From: Acidimicrobiaceae bacterium
GTDB taxonomy: Bacteria > Actinomycetota > Acidimicrobiia > Acidimicrobiales > Palsa-688
Direction of reading: 5' to 3'
DNA length: 8,863 nt
NCBI GenBank assembly: GCA_009785715.1
Contig: WQVT01000067.1
Span: forward strand, 1 to 8,863
A program made the translations under genes and the position numbers. Shown in pieces: positions 1-6,877 of this stretch. Within the stretch, counting starts at the first letter, position 1. Each line of letters begins with the position of its first letter. Below the pieces are notes generated by a model. It was not told the origin of the DNA. It made no database searches and saw nothing but the letters and a program-made list of their open reading frames with translations.

Positions 1-1
1 C

Positions 2-235
2 GAGTCGGCCTCTGAGTCCACCAGCGAGTCTCATACCACCGTGATCTACGAATCGGTCAGCGGGACGCTGTCGGCGAGCGATTCCGAGTCGTCCGTCAGC
101 GACTCGGTGATCGAGAGCATGTCGCAGGCCGAGAGCTATCTGCAGAGCGAGTCCACGCTGAACCTGGGAGGGAGCGCAGAGTCCCGGATCGGCTCGCTGC
201 TCTCGTCGCTGAACATCTTCGGGCGGCGCAAGTGA
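2..235 (+). CDS. C-terminal end of a serine-rich protein of the accessory Sec locus (5' end outside window)
   Basis: The frame is open from the first bases of the window and ends in TGA at 233-235, giving 77 residues. About 24 of the 77 are serine, many alternating with Glu, Asp, Thr or Ala (for example ESASESTSES at the left edge), followed by a less biased tail ending in LNIFGRRK. There is no LPXTG sorting motif and no hydrophobic membrane anchor before the basic end, so this is not the usual C-terminus of a wall-anchored serine-rich repeat adhesin. It ends 26 bases before secY2 on the same strand and is probably in the same operon. Two readings are possible: the serine-rich tail of an accessory Sec protein (an Asp1-3-like component), or the end of an unusually terminated serine-rich exported substrate. 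The start and main domain are not visible, so the identity is open. Confidence 0.7.
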   Translation, partial: ESASESTSESHTTVIYESVSGTLSASDSESSVSDSVIESMSQAESYLQSESTLNLGGSAESRIGSLLSSLNIFGRRK

Positions 236-261
236 GCCGGCATCGAGAGGGAGGATGAGGC

Positions 262-1569
262 GTGGCCCAGGTTCGTGACCCCAAATTCGCGCCTCTGAGG
301 GTCAAGCTGGCCTGGACCGTGCTGCTCTTGGTGTGTTTCCTGATCGGCCGCTACATCCCCATCCACCTGTTGCATGAGGAAGCCCACGGGACCAACGAGG
401 CCAACGCCGACCTGCTCAACGCCGCCAACATCGCCACGGGTGGCAACTTCTTCTCCCCCTCCCTGTTTTCGCTGGGTCTGGGCCCGTGGATGAGTGCGAT
501 GATCCTGTGGCGTTTTTTCTTCATTGCCAGGATCGCCAGGGACCACAAAATCCCGGAAGAGACCGTGAAGCGCGCCCGCAACGCCCTGATGGTGGTCTTC
601 GCAGTGATCCAGGCAATCAGCCTGATGTCGCGCTACGAGATCGGGTCGGTGTCGTGGGGACCGTTCTCCGACCGGGTCAACGCGCAGATCGTCATCGTCG
701 TGATCTTGACCGTTGGCGCCGTCGTGGTGGCATGGCTGGCTCAGAAGAACGAGGACCTGGGCCTCGGTGGCATCACCATGTTCATCCTCTACCAGATCAT
801 CATCACCGCCGGGCGAAACAGAGGGGTGCTGTCTGTCGCGACAAGTAATTCGGACTACATGCGCGTCCTGATGCTGGTGATCGTGGCGTGCGTCTGCGTG
901 ATTCTCCTCGGGGTGGTCGCCGGCAACGCCGAACTGCGCCTGCACGTCAACAAGGTGTCCATCGACAGCGGCTACACAGGAATGTCGTACCTCCCGATCA
1001 AGCTCAACCCGGCTGGCGCCTCGCCCATCATGTACGGGCTTGCCTTGATCTCCCTGCCGCAGTACGTCGCGCGCACCGTCAGCACGGTCGCACCGGGCAC
1101 GTCCGGGGGCGTGAACCGGTTCCTCTCGATTTGGAGTCTGACCAATCCCGTCGGGTTCAGCGGCTACCTTCTGCTGCTGTTCGGACTGACGATCTTCTTC
1201 GGGGTGTTCACCGTCGGCCCCAAGGACGTGGCCGAAAGGATGGAGAAGGGCGGCGAGTACTTCGATCACGTTCCGCCCGGTTCCGACACCAGGCAGTACC
1301 TCCGGAGGCGCGTCGTGGTGCTCTCCGCGCTGAGCGGCGTGGGCCTCGTGATCTTCACCGGGGTGCCCCTCTACTTCATCGGGTCGTACCCGAAGCTGCA
1401 ATACCTGCTGACGGCGCCGGGAACGCTGATGATCCTGCTGGTCCTGCTATGGCTGCTCTATGAGGAGATCGCCGACACGATGCTCGGCACGAAGTACGTC
1501 TTCGCCTTTGAGGACGCACCGGATAAGGCGTCTCCGACCAAGTCCTCCTCGAGCGGAGCGGTGGCATGA
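262..1569 (+). CDS. secY2: Accessory Sec translocon channel SecY2
   Basis: This 435-residue polytopic membrane protein is about the length of SecY2 proteins. It forms the dedicated membrane channel that, with SecA2, exports a small set of substrates, in known cases large serine-rich glycosylated adhesins. About ten hydrophobic segments can be picked out, roughly at residues 13-34, 65-90, 106-124, 141-160, 165-185, 200-220, 252-270, 300-318, 351-373 and 380-400. SecY2-type signatures include SLGLGPWMSAMILWRFF near 70-86, YLPIKLNPAGASPIMYG near 243-259, and the cytoplasmic stretch MEKGGEYFDHVPPG near 327-340, which corresponds to the loop of SecY family proteins that contacts the motor. The GTG start at 262 is chosen because GGGAGG at 249-254 lies seven bases upstream. 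The C-terminus carries a short Ser/Lys-rich tail. The stop codon overlaps the secA2 start (ATGA), implying translational coupling. The assignment to SecY2 rather than housekeeping SecY rests on these motifs and on the adjacent secA2. Confidence 0.93.
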   Translation: MAQVRDPKFAPLRVKLAWTVLLLVCFLIGRYIPIHLLHEEAHGTNEANADLLNAANIATGGNFFSPSLFSLGLGPWMSAMILWRFFFIARIARDHKIPEETVKRARNALMVVFAVIQAISLMSRYEIGSVSWGPFSDRVNAQIVIVVILTVGAVVVAWLAQKNEDLGLGGITMFILYQIIITAGRNRGVLSVATSNSDYMRVLMLVIVACVCVILLGVVAGNAELRLHVNKVSIDSGYTGMSYLPIKLNPAGASPIMYGLALISLPQYVARTVSTVAPGTSGGVNRFLSIWSLTNPVGFSGYLLLLFGLTIFFGVFTVGPKDVAERMEKGGEYFDHVPPGSDTRQYLRRRVVVLSALSGVGLVIFTGVPLYFIGSYPKLQYLLTAPGTLMILLVLLWLLYEEIADTMLGTKYVFAFEDAPDKASPTKSSSSGAVA

Positions 1570-3902
1570 TCCGGATGCCTGAGCGAGAGGCCAAGAACGG
1601 GCGGCTTGTCGAGCGGGTGAACTCCCATGAGAAAGCCATGCGCACGCTGTCCGACGCCCAGCTCCGGGACAAGACGCGAGAGTTCCAAGAACGGCTTGAG
1701 AATGGAGAGCAGATCGACCATCTCCTGCCCGAGGCGTATGCGGCGGTCAGGGAGGCAGACCAACGAATCGTCGGAAAGTTCCCCTACGAGAACCAGGTCT
1801 TCGCCGCGATCGTCATGCACCAGGGCGACATCGCGGCGATGAAGACCGGGGAGGGCAAGAGCCTCACCGCGACGCTTCCCCTTTACCTCAACGCCTTGAC
1901 GGGTCGCGGCTCGATGCTCGTGACGGTCAACGGCTACCTGGCCCGCCGCGACGCCGAGGAGTTCCGGCCGGTATTCGAGTTCATGGGTCTCCGGCTTGCG
2001 ATCGGCGTTCCCGAGGTGGGCAGCGCCGACTTCTCCACCGCGGAGAAGAAGGATATCTACGCCGCGGACGTCGTCTACTCGACGAGTGACAAGGTCGGCT
2101 TCGACTACCTCCTTGAGAACCTGGCCGGGACGAGCCAAGAGAAATTCCTCCGTCCGTTCAACTACGTGTTGATCGACGAGGCAGACGCGATCCTCCTGGA
2201 CCTGGCCCAGATGCCGCTGGTCATCTCTGGCTCGCCGCGCGTGCAGTCCAACCTCTATCCGCTGGCAGACGAGTTCGTTGCGACGCTTCGCGAGGGAATC
2301 GAGTACAAGTACGACGAGAGCACGGGAACCGTCAACCTCACCAAGGACGGGATCGCGGCTGGGAACCGGTTCTTCCACGTCCAGAACCTCTACGACCCCG
2401 AGCATTTCCAGCTCAACCGCCACGTCAACCTCGCGCTGCGGGCACGGACGCGCTTTCTGCCCATGCGCGACTACATGGTGCAGGGCCGCAACCTCGTCCT
2501 CCTCAGTTCCGTGACCGGCCGGCTCCTCGAGGGCAACAAGCTCCAGGGCGGGCTCCACCAGGCCATCGAGGGTAAGGAGAGCCTGGAGATCACCACGGAG
2601 AACCGGGCGATGGCGTCGGTGACCTATCAGAACCTGTTCCTCATGTTCGACAGGATGGCGGGCATGACGGGCACGGCGAAGGGCTCGGAGAAAGAGCTCC
2701 TGAAGACCTACGGGACCGAAGTCGTCGAGATCCCAACCTACCGCCCGCTCATCCGAACCGACGAGCCCGACATCGTCGTCGCCACGATGGAGGAGAAGGA
2801 ACGACTCGTCCTGGACTACGTGGAGGAGGTCCGCCAGACGGGGCGGCCGATCCTTCTCAACACCGCCTCGGTGAAGACCTCCGTGAAGTTCTCCCAGTAC
2901 CTCCTCGACCGGGACATCGAGCACAACCTCTTGAACGCGTTGAGCGAGGCCCACGAGGCGGAGATGGTCCGCGAGGCCGGTCGTAAGGGGGCCATCACCG
3001 TTGCCACTCTTATCGCCGGTCGAGGAACGGACATCCAGCTCGAGTCGGACGCCGAGGAGCTCGGTGGGCTGGTCATCATCGGGGCAGAGAAGCTGCCCAA
3101 CCAGCGGGTCGAGGACCAGGTGAGGGGCCGTGCGGGACGCCAGGGCGAGCCGGGCTCCAGTCGCTTCTACGCGTCGATGGAGGACGACCTCTTCGTGAAG
3201 TGGGGCTCGATCAAGCAGGAGGACATCCACAGAAGGCACCGCAGCCCGCGTGCCATGCGGCATCTGCTCGATCGCGCCCAGCGGGCCGGCGAGGAGAGCG
3301 CCCGCGGCGCCCGCAAGCTCTCCAAGGACTTCGACGTGGCGATGGCGCGACAGCGCGAGCTCGTCTACGAGATGCGCAACCAGATCATCACGGGCGAGCC
3401 GATCACCTCGCAAAGACTCGAGAGGATCGCGGCGGGGGTCCTTGCCGACGCCGCTGCTGCTCAGGCCTGGCAGACACCCGGGTCCGTCATGAGATACATC
3501 TTTGACAACCTGAGCTACCACCTCCCTGCCGGCTTCGACACCCTGGACACGGGTAACCAGCAGCACGTGCTCGAGTTCCTGTCGACGATATTTGCCCGGG
3601 CGGTTCAGGAGAAGGTCGACACTCTCGCCGACCCCGAGATCTACGCCAGGTTCCAGAACATCATCTTCTTGAAGGCGATCGACGTCGCCTGGGTCGAGCA
3701 GGCCGACTTCCTCGAGCAACTGAAGACCGTCGTCCAGGACCGGAACATGGCGCAGCACAAGGTCGAGTACGAGTACCGCAAGGAGGCCTTCTTTGCCTTC
3801 CAGGAGATGAAGAGGCGCATCAACCGGGACATCGTTCGGCTCCTATGCCTGAGCCGCATCGAGCATACCGCCGACGGTGGCCTCATCATCCAGTACGCGT
3901 GA
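1566..3902 (+). CDS. secA2: Accessory Sec motor ATPase SecA2
   Basis: This 778-residue SecA-family ATPase drives substrate polypeptides through the SecY2 channel. Visible motifs in order are: Walker A MKTGEGKS (92-99); Walker B LIDEADAIL (about 202-210), with DEAD where housekeeping SecA usually has DEVD; GMTGTA (366-371); the motif V region ATLIAGRGTDI (480-490); and the arginine-finger region QVRGRAGRQGEPGSSRFY (518-535). The preprotein cross-linking and helical-scaffold regions are present by position. The protein ends at IIQYA and lacks the cysteine-rich zinc-binding C-terminal tail of housekeeping SecA. Together with the length below 800 residues, this is typical of the SecA2 partner of SecY2. 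The start ATG overlaps the secY2 stop by four bases, with GGAG at 1555-1558 seven bases upstream. No asp gene lies between secY2 and secA2, unlike the streptococcal order. All ATPase motifs appear intact, so the protein is probably functional. Confidence 0.95.
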   Translation: MIRMPEREAKNGRLVERVNSHEKAMRTLSDAQLRDKTREFQERLENGEQIDHLLPEAYAAVREADQRIVGKFPYENQVFAAIVMHQGDIAAMKTGEGKSLTATLPLYLNALTGRGSMLVTVNGYLARRDAEEFRPVFEFMGLRLAIGVPEVGSADFSTAEKKDIYAADVVYSTSDKVGFDYLLENLAGTSQEKFLRPFNYVLIDEADAILLDLAQMPLVISGSPRVQSNLYPLADEFVATLREGIEYKYDESTGTVNLTKDGIAAGNRFFHVQNLYDPEHFQLNRHVNLALRARTRFLPMRDYMVQGRNLVLLSSVTGRLLEGNKLQGGLHQAIEGKESLEITTENRAMASVTYQNLFLMFDRMAGMTGTAKGSEKELLKTYGTEVVEIPTYRPLIRTDEPDIVVATMEEKERLVLDYVEEVRQTGRPILLNTASVKTSVKFSQYLLDRDIEHNLLNALSEAHEAEMVREAGRKGAITVATLIAGRGTDIQLESDAEELGGLVIIGAEKLPNQRVEDQVRGRAGRQGEPGSSRFYASMEDDLFVKWGSIKQEDIHRRHRSPRAMRHLLDRAQRAGEESARGARKLSKDFDVAMARQRELVYEMRNQIITGEPITSQRLERIAAGVLADAAAAQAWQTPGSVMRYIFDNLSYHLPAGFDTLDTGNQQHVLEFLSTIFARAVQEKVDTLADPEIYARFQNIIFLKAIDVAWVEQADFLEQLKTVVQDRNMAQHKVEYEYRKEAFFAFQEMKRRINRDIVRLLCLSRIEHTADGGLIIQYA

Positions 3903-3946
3903 GTGGGCGAAGCCCTGAAGCTCGCTTGAGGTCACGAGTCCGTGGT

Positions 3947-3967
3947 GCTCGGATGGTCAACCCGAGC
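3947..3967 (+). terminator. Weak hairpin downstream of secA2
   Basis: GCTCGG at 3947-3952 pairs with CCGAGC at 3962-3967 around a nine-base loop, 45 bases after the secA2 stop. A smaller stem, GGGC/GCCC with loop GAA, lies about 30 bases further upstream. Neither is followed by a T-run, so this is not a classic intrinsic terminator. T-less hairpins are often proposed as terminators in high-GC actinobacteria. It is the only structure seen between the aSec operon and the next gene remnant. Confidence 0.25.
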
Positions 3968-4022
3968 CGCAGATGACAGCTCCAAGCAGTGAAGCGACGC
4001 TTATTGGAGATAGGTAAGAACT

Positions 4023-4321
4023 ATGACTTTTCGCCGGCCCCGAGGAGCGAGGGCAATCGTCACGGGCGCCAGCCGCGGCTTCAGAGATGGCCGATCGTGA
4101 CCTCCCTCGTCGAAGAGGGTGCCCATGTCGTTGGCGTCGCCCGCAGCGTAGGACCGGACGAGCTGTGCGACGAACTCGGCGATAATTTCACACCGGAGAT
4201 TGCGGATATGACCGATCCGCTCCTCCCGGACGGTTGCTTTCCGAGCATGGCCCGATACTCTGGTCCTGGGCGCCGGAGTCACCCCTCCGATGGGTCCGAT
4301 CTCAAGCAGACCCATTTGTGT
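4023..4321 (+). pseudogene. Short-chain dehydrogenase/reductase (SDR) remnant, frameshifted and 3'-truncated
   Basis: An SDR fold can be pieced together across three frames. From ATG 4023 the peptide reads ARAIVTGASRGF (4047-4082), matching the SDR cofactor-binding motif TGxxxGxG, then runs into TGA at 4098. In the next frame (from about 4094) it continues IVTSLVEEGAHVVGVARS, the expected second helix and strand, up to IADMTDPLLP near 4230. LLSEHGP follows in another frame (4234-4254), and then DTLVLGAGVTPPMGPIS (4254-4304), corresponding to the SDR NAG-motif strand and loop. The homology stops where the convergent gene ends at 4322. Only about 100 of the roughly 250 residues of a typical SDR remain, and the catalytic Ser-Tyr-Lys region is absent. 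Several independent frame changes make a sequencing error an unlikely full explanation. A possible ribosome-binding GGAGA lies at 4006-4010. The fragment should encode no functional enzyme. Confidence 0.8.
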
Positions 4322-5233
4322 TCATGCCGTCGGGTCGGTGTTGGCTTCGTTTCCCGCTGACGCCGTCAGGCGACGGGAGTCTTCTGATACAAGAGCCGTT
4401 TGCAGATCGAGAAGTGTGCGCATCGTCGCCAGCTCGAAGCGTCGGAGGTCATCCTCACCCACGCGCGAGGGCCCGCTGGCTACCTCGTCGGCAAAGACTC
4501 GCTCGTATACCGGGATGAGGGCCAGTGTGATCGACAGCCCCCACGGCTGCAGATATGCGGCTCTCGCTTGATCGATATGCTCACGGCTGAAGATCAAAAG
4601 AGCGAAGACCTCTCCGGTGGGTAGCCTGCCCCCGACCCCTACGACGGAGGCCACCCCGTACCGGGCGATGAAGTCGTGGTCCGCGATGAGGGGGCTTTCG
4701 AGAGGGTTCTCGACATGGAAGACGCCGAACGCGCGCTCCGCAGGGTCGACAGTCGCCTCGCTCTGTGCGGGCTGTACGGGCAGGGGATCCCCGAATTGGC
4801 GGAACATGCCGGTGACCATCGGGAACATCATTGCCCCGAGGGTGGTGCCAGCCGGGATGATCTGATGACGGCGAGAGCGGTGACGGTCGCACCAGTCCGG
4901 TTCCAGGCCGTCTGTCGCCAACAAGGTCAGGAACTGGTCGTCGGGATTGGGCTCAGTTCGGGATCTGACCAGCTCTGCCAGGCGTCCGTGTAGCTGACGA
5001 CGGCGGACAGTAACGAAACATCGAACCAGAGCAGATGCCGGCTCGTTGGAATTAGTTAGTGACTCCTCGCGGATCATGCGGACGGCAGTCGTGGCAACTT
5101 CCTCCATCGAAGTCGAGGAACCGCCTATTGCGCGGAGTCGTGAGCCCATCTCCAGAGATGCAGGCAGCGACAGCGCACCAAGGCTCAGTGCCATAGGGGC
5201 CGCCGAGCAGAGTGAGCCTGACACCTGACCCAT
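4322..5233 (-). CDS. Free-standing GAF-like sensory domain protein
   Basis: This intact 303-residue soluble protein is on the minus strand. Its body resembles a GAF-like module usually found at the N-terminus of bacterial sensor histidine kinases. Recognisable elements are ALVRCFVT (68-75), LTLLATDGLEPDWCDRHRSR (102-121), AFGVFHVENP (168-177), the block RYGVASVVGVGGRLPTGEVF (191-210), and FALLIFSREHI (210-220). The signature order 'LLAT-GdEP-W--R--S', 'FHV', 'YGv-SVvGfGG-LPsGe-Fa--lFSR' is familiar from that family; the assignment is from memory of the family. The C-terminus (about 260-290) is a charged helix, possibly the stub of a linker, with no kinase, GGDEF or HTH domain attached. The start is uncertain: ATG at 5233 is the first in the frame after an upstream stop, but conserved sequence begins only near residue 43, where another ATG exists (5107). 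No clear Shine-Dalgarno supports either. The gene is convergent with the SDR remnant. It may be a ligand-sensing accessory protein acting through an unknown partner; ligand and function are unknown. Confidence 0.8.
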   Translation of the reverse strand: MGQVSGSLCSAAPMALSLGALSLPASLEMGSRLRAIGGSSTSMEEVATTAVRMIREESLTNSNEPASALVRCFVTVRRRQLHGRLAELVRSRTEPNPDDQFLTLLATDGLEPDWCDRHRSRRHQIIPAGTTLGAMMFPMVTGMFRQFGDPLPVQPAQSEATVDPAERAFGVFHVENPLESPLIADHDFIARYGVASVVGVGGRLPTGEVFALLIFSREHIDQARAAYLQPWGLSITLALIPVYERVFADEVASGPSRVGEDDLRRFELATMRTLLDLQTALVSEDSRRLTASAGNEANTDPTA

Positions 5234-5464
5234 GACGGAGCCGAGTCCGTCCGTCTGCCCGGTCCATAGCCACCAAGGTTATATGCCGAGTTGCGCTCGC
5301 TCGCCAGGTCCTTACGAATACGTCCAACCTTACGACGGGATCGTGTGCTCATCAAACGCACCCCTGTCGCGATCACCGACCCAGTTCGGACGGGTACCCC
5401 ACTTCTAAGGGCATCTAGTACGGCAATCCCAAAGGGACGCGAAAGCAGAAGGCGAACTCTCGTG

Positions 5465-5509
5465 CCGGTGAGATACCGGGGCGATCCAGGGGGGGACAAG
5501 ACTCCCCCC
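5465..5509. repeat. Two adjacent hairpins including a G7/C6 stem
   Basis: CCGGT (5465-5469) pairs with ACCGG (5475-5479) over a five-base loop. Ten bases later GGGGGGA (5490-5496) pairs with TCCCCCC (5503-5509) over a six-base loop. The second stem is seven perfect base pairs, six of them G-C, and would be very stable in RNA or as a cruciform. Neither strand has a T-run after it, so it is not a standard terminator. It lies about 130 bases upstream of the XRE regulator and could be part of its control region, an untranslated RNA structure or a recombination-related site. Function is unknown. Confidence 0.5.
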
Positions 5510-5535
5510 AGCCGTCACCTAGTCATACGTCCAGT

Positions 5536-5547
5536 CCACCTAGGTGG
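5536..5547. promoter_or_regulatory. Perfect 12-bp palindrome, candidate operator
   Basis: CCACCTAGGTGG is a perfect inverted repeat centred 95 bases upstream of the XRE regulator start. A half-site-like TCACCTAG occurs 14 bases further left (5515-5522). XRE-family repressors commonly bind short palindromes near their own promoters, so this is a reasonable operator candidate. The link is inferred from position only. Confidence 0.35.
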
Positions 5548-5636
5548 CAAAATCCTAACCCTAAGAATCACTGGCTGCATCAGCAAACCTGCGGGAACAG
5601 TCCGAGTGCCCAGGCGTCGGTTACTGTCTTGCTCCG

Positions 5637-6056
5637 ATGAGCAGAAGAGCGACCGACCGGCTGGCGACCGATCTCGGGGCTGCGATCCGACGGGCTCGGC
5701 TCAACGCTGGCCTCACTCAGATGCAGCTGTCCGCGGCAGTCAGTGTCGAACAGACTCGTCTCTCGCGCTGGGAGCTGGGAAAGAGCATGGTCGGGGTGCT
5801 CGAGTTGATCGACCTGGAACTCGCCCTGGGGTTGCGTCGGGGCGACCTGTTCATCGCCGCCGGCCTGATCGACCTGCCCCCTATGGACGCCGAACGGGCA
5901 CTCCAGGCCGACCCGGACCTGGACGAGGACTCCCGAGCGGTGTTGCTGCGTTTCTACAGGGCGGCGCTGCAGATGGCGGACGTGACTCGACGTCCCGGGC
6001 GGGGAGGCAGGCGCGTTGAGTCGCGGCCCCTACGCGGATTCCAGGCGGACGGCTGA
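5637..6056 (+). CDS. XRE-family helix-turn-helix transcriptional regulator
   Basis: This 139-residue protein has a Cro/C1-type HTH domain at about residues 12-74. LGAAIRRARLNAGLTQMQLS is helices 1 and 2, SVEQTRLSRWELGKS the recognition helix region, and VGVLELIDLELALGLRRGDLF the closing helices. After it comes a stretch around 82-112 (AERALQADPDLDEDSRAVLL and beyond), a pattern often seen in actinobacterial XRE regulators. The basic C-terminal tail has no recognised domain. The ATG at 5637 has no Shine-Dalgarno sequence. TACTGT at 5622-5627 fits an actinobacterial -10 pattern (TANNNT) just upstream, so the mRNA may be leaderless or nearly so. The next gene starts about 215 bases downstream on the same strand. 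The target is unknown; autoregulation through the upstream palindrome is a guess. Confidence 0.88.
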   Translation: MSRRATDRLATDLGAAIRRARLNAGLTQMQLSAAVSVEQTRLSRWELGKSMVGVLELIDLELALGLRRGDLFIAAGLIDLPPMDAERALQADPDLDEDSRAVLLRFYRAALQMADVTRRPGRGGRRVESRPLRGFQADG

Positions 6057-6271
6057 CGCCGGTGCGCTGCTCGACGGAGGCGCGGGCGTGATCACACCAG
6101 CTTCCGTGGCGGCGATGACGGCCGACCGGGCCCCGAGCGGCGCGCCGGACCGTCGGCCCGAGCACTTGTCGATGGTGCCGGCTGAAGGGAGCCGATCCCA
6201 GCCGTTCTGAAGGTGCCGCGGCCACCGTTAGTCTGTGGGTGACACTGAGGTTCCCTCATCGGAGAGTTAAC

Positions 6272-6874
6272 GTGGAATCCAAGCGTGACCTGCGCCGACG
6301 CATGCGGCGCCTAACGGATGACCTCGATGCAGCGCGAGCCGAGTTGGGTTACATCGACCACGAGCGGCAGCTGCTGCGCAGGGCCTATCTCGACGCCGAC
6401 AAGGAGCGCCGACGGCAGATCACGTCCTTTCTTGGCCAGACACTCGGCCCCGCCCTCGAACGACGGAATCGGGCGGCCCTGATCGTCGTTTCGTCGATTC
6501 AACAACCGGATCACCGGTCACTTGGGGGGACCGGGATGACTGACGTCGGCGAGCCGGGGGATCGCGCCAACCAGCATGAGTTGCGGGAGTCTCTGCACAA
6601 GCTCTGGACAGAACTCGCCAGCAACCACCGACTGCTGATCGAAGCCCAGCAAACGAGGGTACCGCCGGGCGCTGAACTGTTGATCGTCTTCGCCATGGGC
6701 ATGATCAGACGGGCGATGCATGGCAACCCGATCTACAGCGATGAGATGGCCATAGTGACCAGGGCAACTCACGACGCACGTGACTGGTGGCTGGAGAATT
6801 ACAGCAAGGACCCCCACCTTGAAGCACGGGACCACTTCCTGCGGACCCTGCAGCTCATCGAGACCCACCCGTAG
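6272..6874 (+). CDS. Hypothetical protein with N-terminal coiled-coil character
   Basis: Unrecognised protein of 200 residues. The GTG at 6272 is preferred over the longer frame from GTG 6239 because GGAGAG (6261-6266) sits five bases upstream; the extra eleven residues of the longer form lack a ribosome-binding site. Residues 2-55 are highly charged and rich in Arg, Leu, Glu and Asp, suggesting a helical, probably coiled-coil segment. A Gly-rich, probably flexible linker follows near 80-95. The C-terminal part (about 100-198) looks like a compact helical domain with a short hydrophobic stretch (ELLIVFAMGMI) too short and isolated to call a membrane segment. No catalytic motif or signal peptide is visible. 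It is followed three bases later by another unrecognised gene, suggesting co-transcription. TAGTCT at 6229-6234 could be a -10 element. The function is unknown. Confidence 0.75.
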   Translation: MESKRDLRRRMRRLTDDLDAARAELGYIDHERQLLRRAYLDADKERRRQITSFLGQTLGPALERRNRAALIVVSSIQQPDHRSLGGTGMTDVGEPGDRANQHELRESLHKLWTELASNHRLLIEAQQTRVPPGAELLIVFAMGMIRRAMHGNPIYSDEMAIVTRATHDARDWWLENYSKDPHLEARDHFLRTLQLIETHP

Positions 6875-6877
6875 TGG

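Larger units (their letters stand above)
5234..5636. other. Gene-poor region between the GAF-like gene and the XRE regulator
   Basis: No convincing protein-coding gene is seen in these 403 bases. The open frames on both strands have no recognisable domain and no good ribosome-binding site, and they overlap the flanking genes in the wrong frame. The stretch holds a cluster of secondary-structure elements between 5465 and 5547, listed separately. It must also contain the outward-facing promoters of the minus-strand GAF-like gene and the plus-strand XRE gene. A TATAAC-like sequence on the minus strand near 5279-5284 could be a -10 element for the GAF-like gene, but no matching -35 was found. No known riboswitch or tRNA signature was recognised. 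Confidence 0.5.

Noticed and set aside
136..1401. 421-residue open frame on the minus strand
   Set aside because: Antisense shadow of secY2; composition rich in His/Asp/Gln with no domain, typical of high-GC coding DNA.
1458..3758. 766-residue open frame on the minus strand
   Set aside because: Antisense shadow of secA2, whose motifs are unmistakable; no recognisable domain in the opposite reading.
5185..5499. 104-residue minus-strand frame upstream of the GAF-like gene
   Set aside because: Overlaps the GAF-like N-terminus in another frame, Arg/Ser-rich, no domain and no ribosome-binding site.
5489..5509. G7/C6 hairpin as an intrinsic terminator
   Set aside because: No T-run follows on either strand, and it lies between divergent genes where no transcript is expected to end.
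5291..6019. 242-residue plus-strand frame overlapping the XRE gene
   Set aside because: Arg/Pro-rich reading with no domain; its 3' half is an off-frame reading of a clear XRE regulator.
6016..6210. 64-residue TTG-start frame after the XRE gene
   Set aside because: Overlaps the XRE 3' end, has no ribosome-binding site and a low-complexity composition; probably non-coding.
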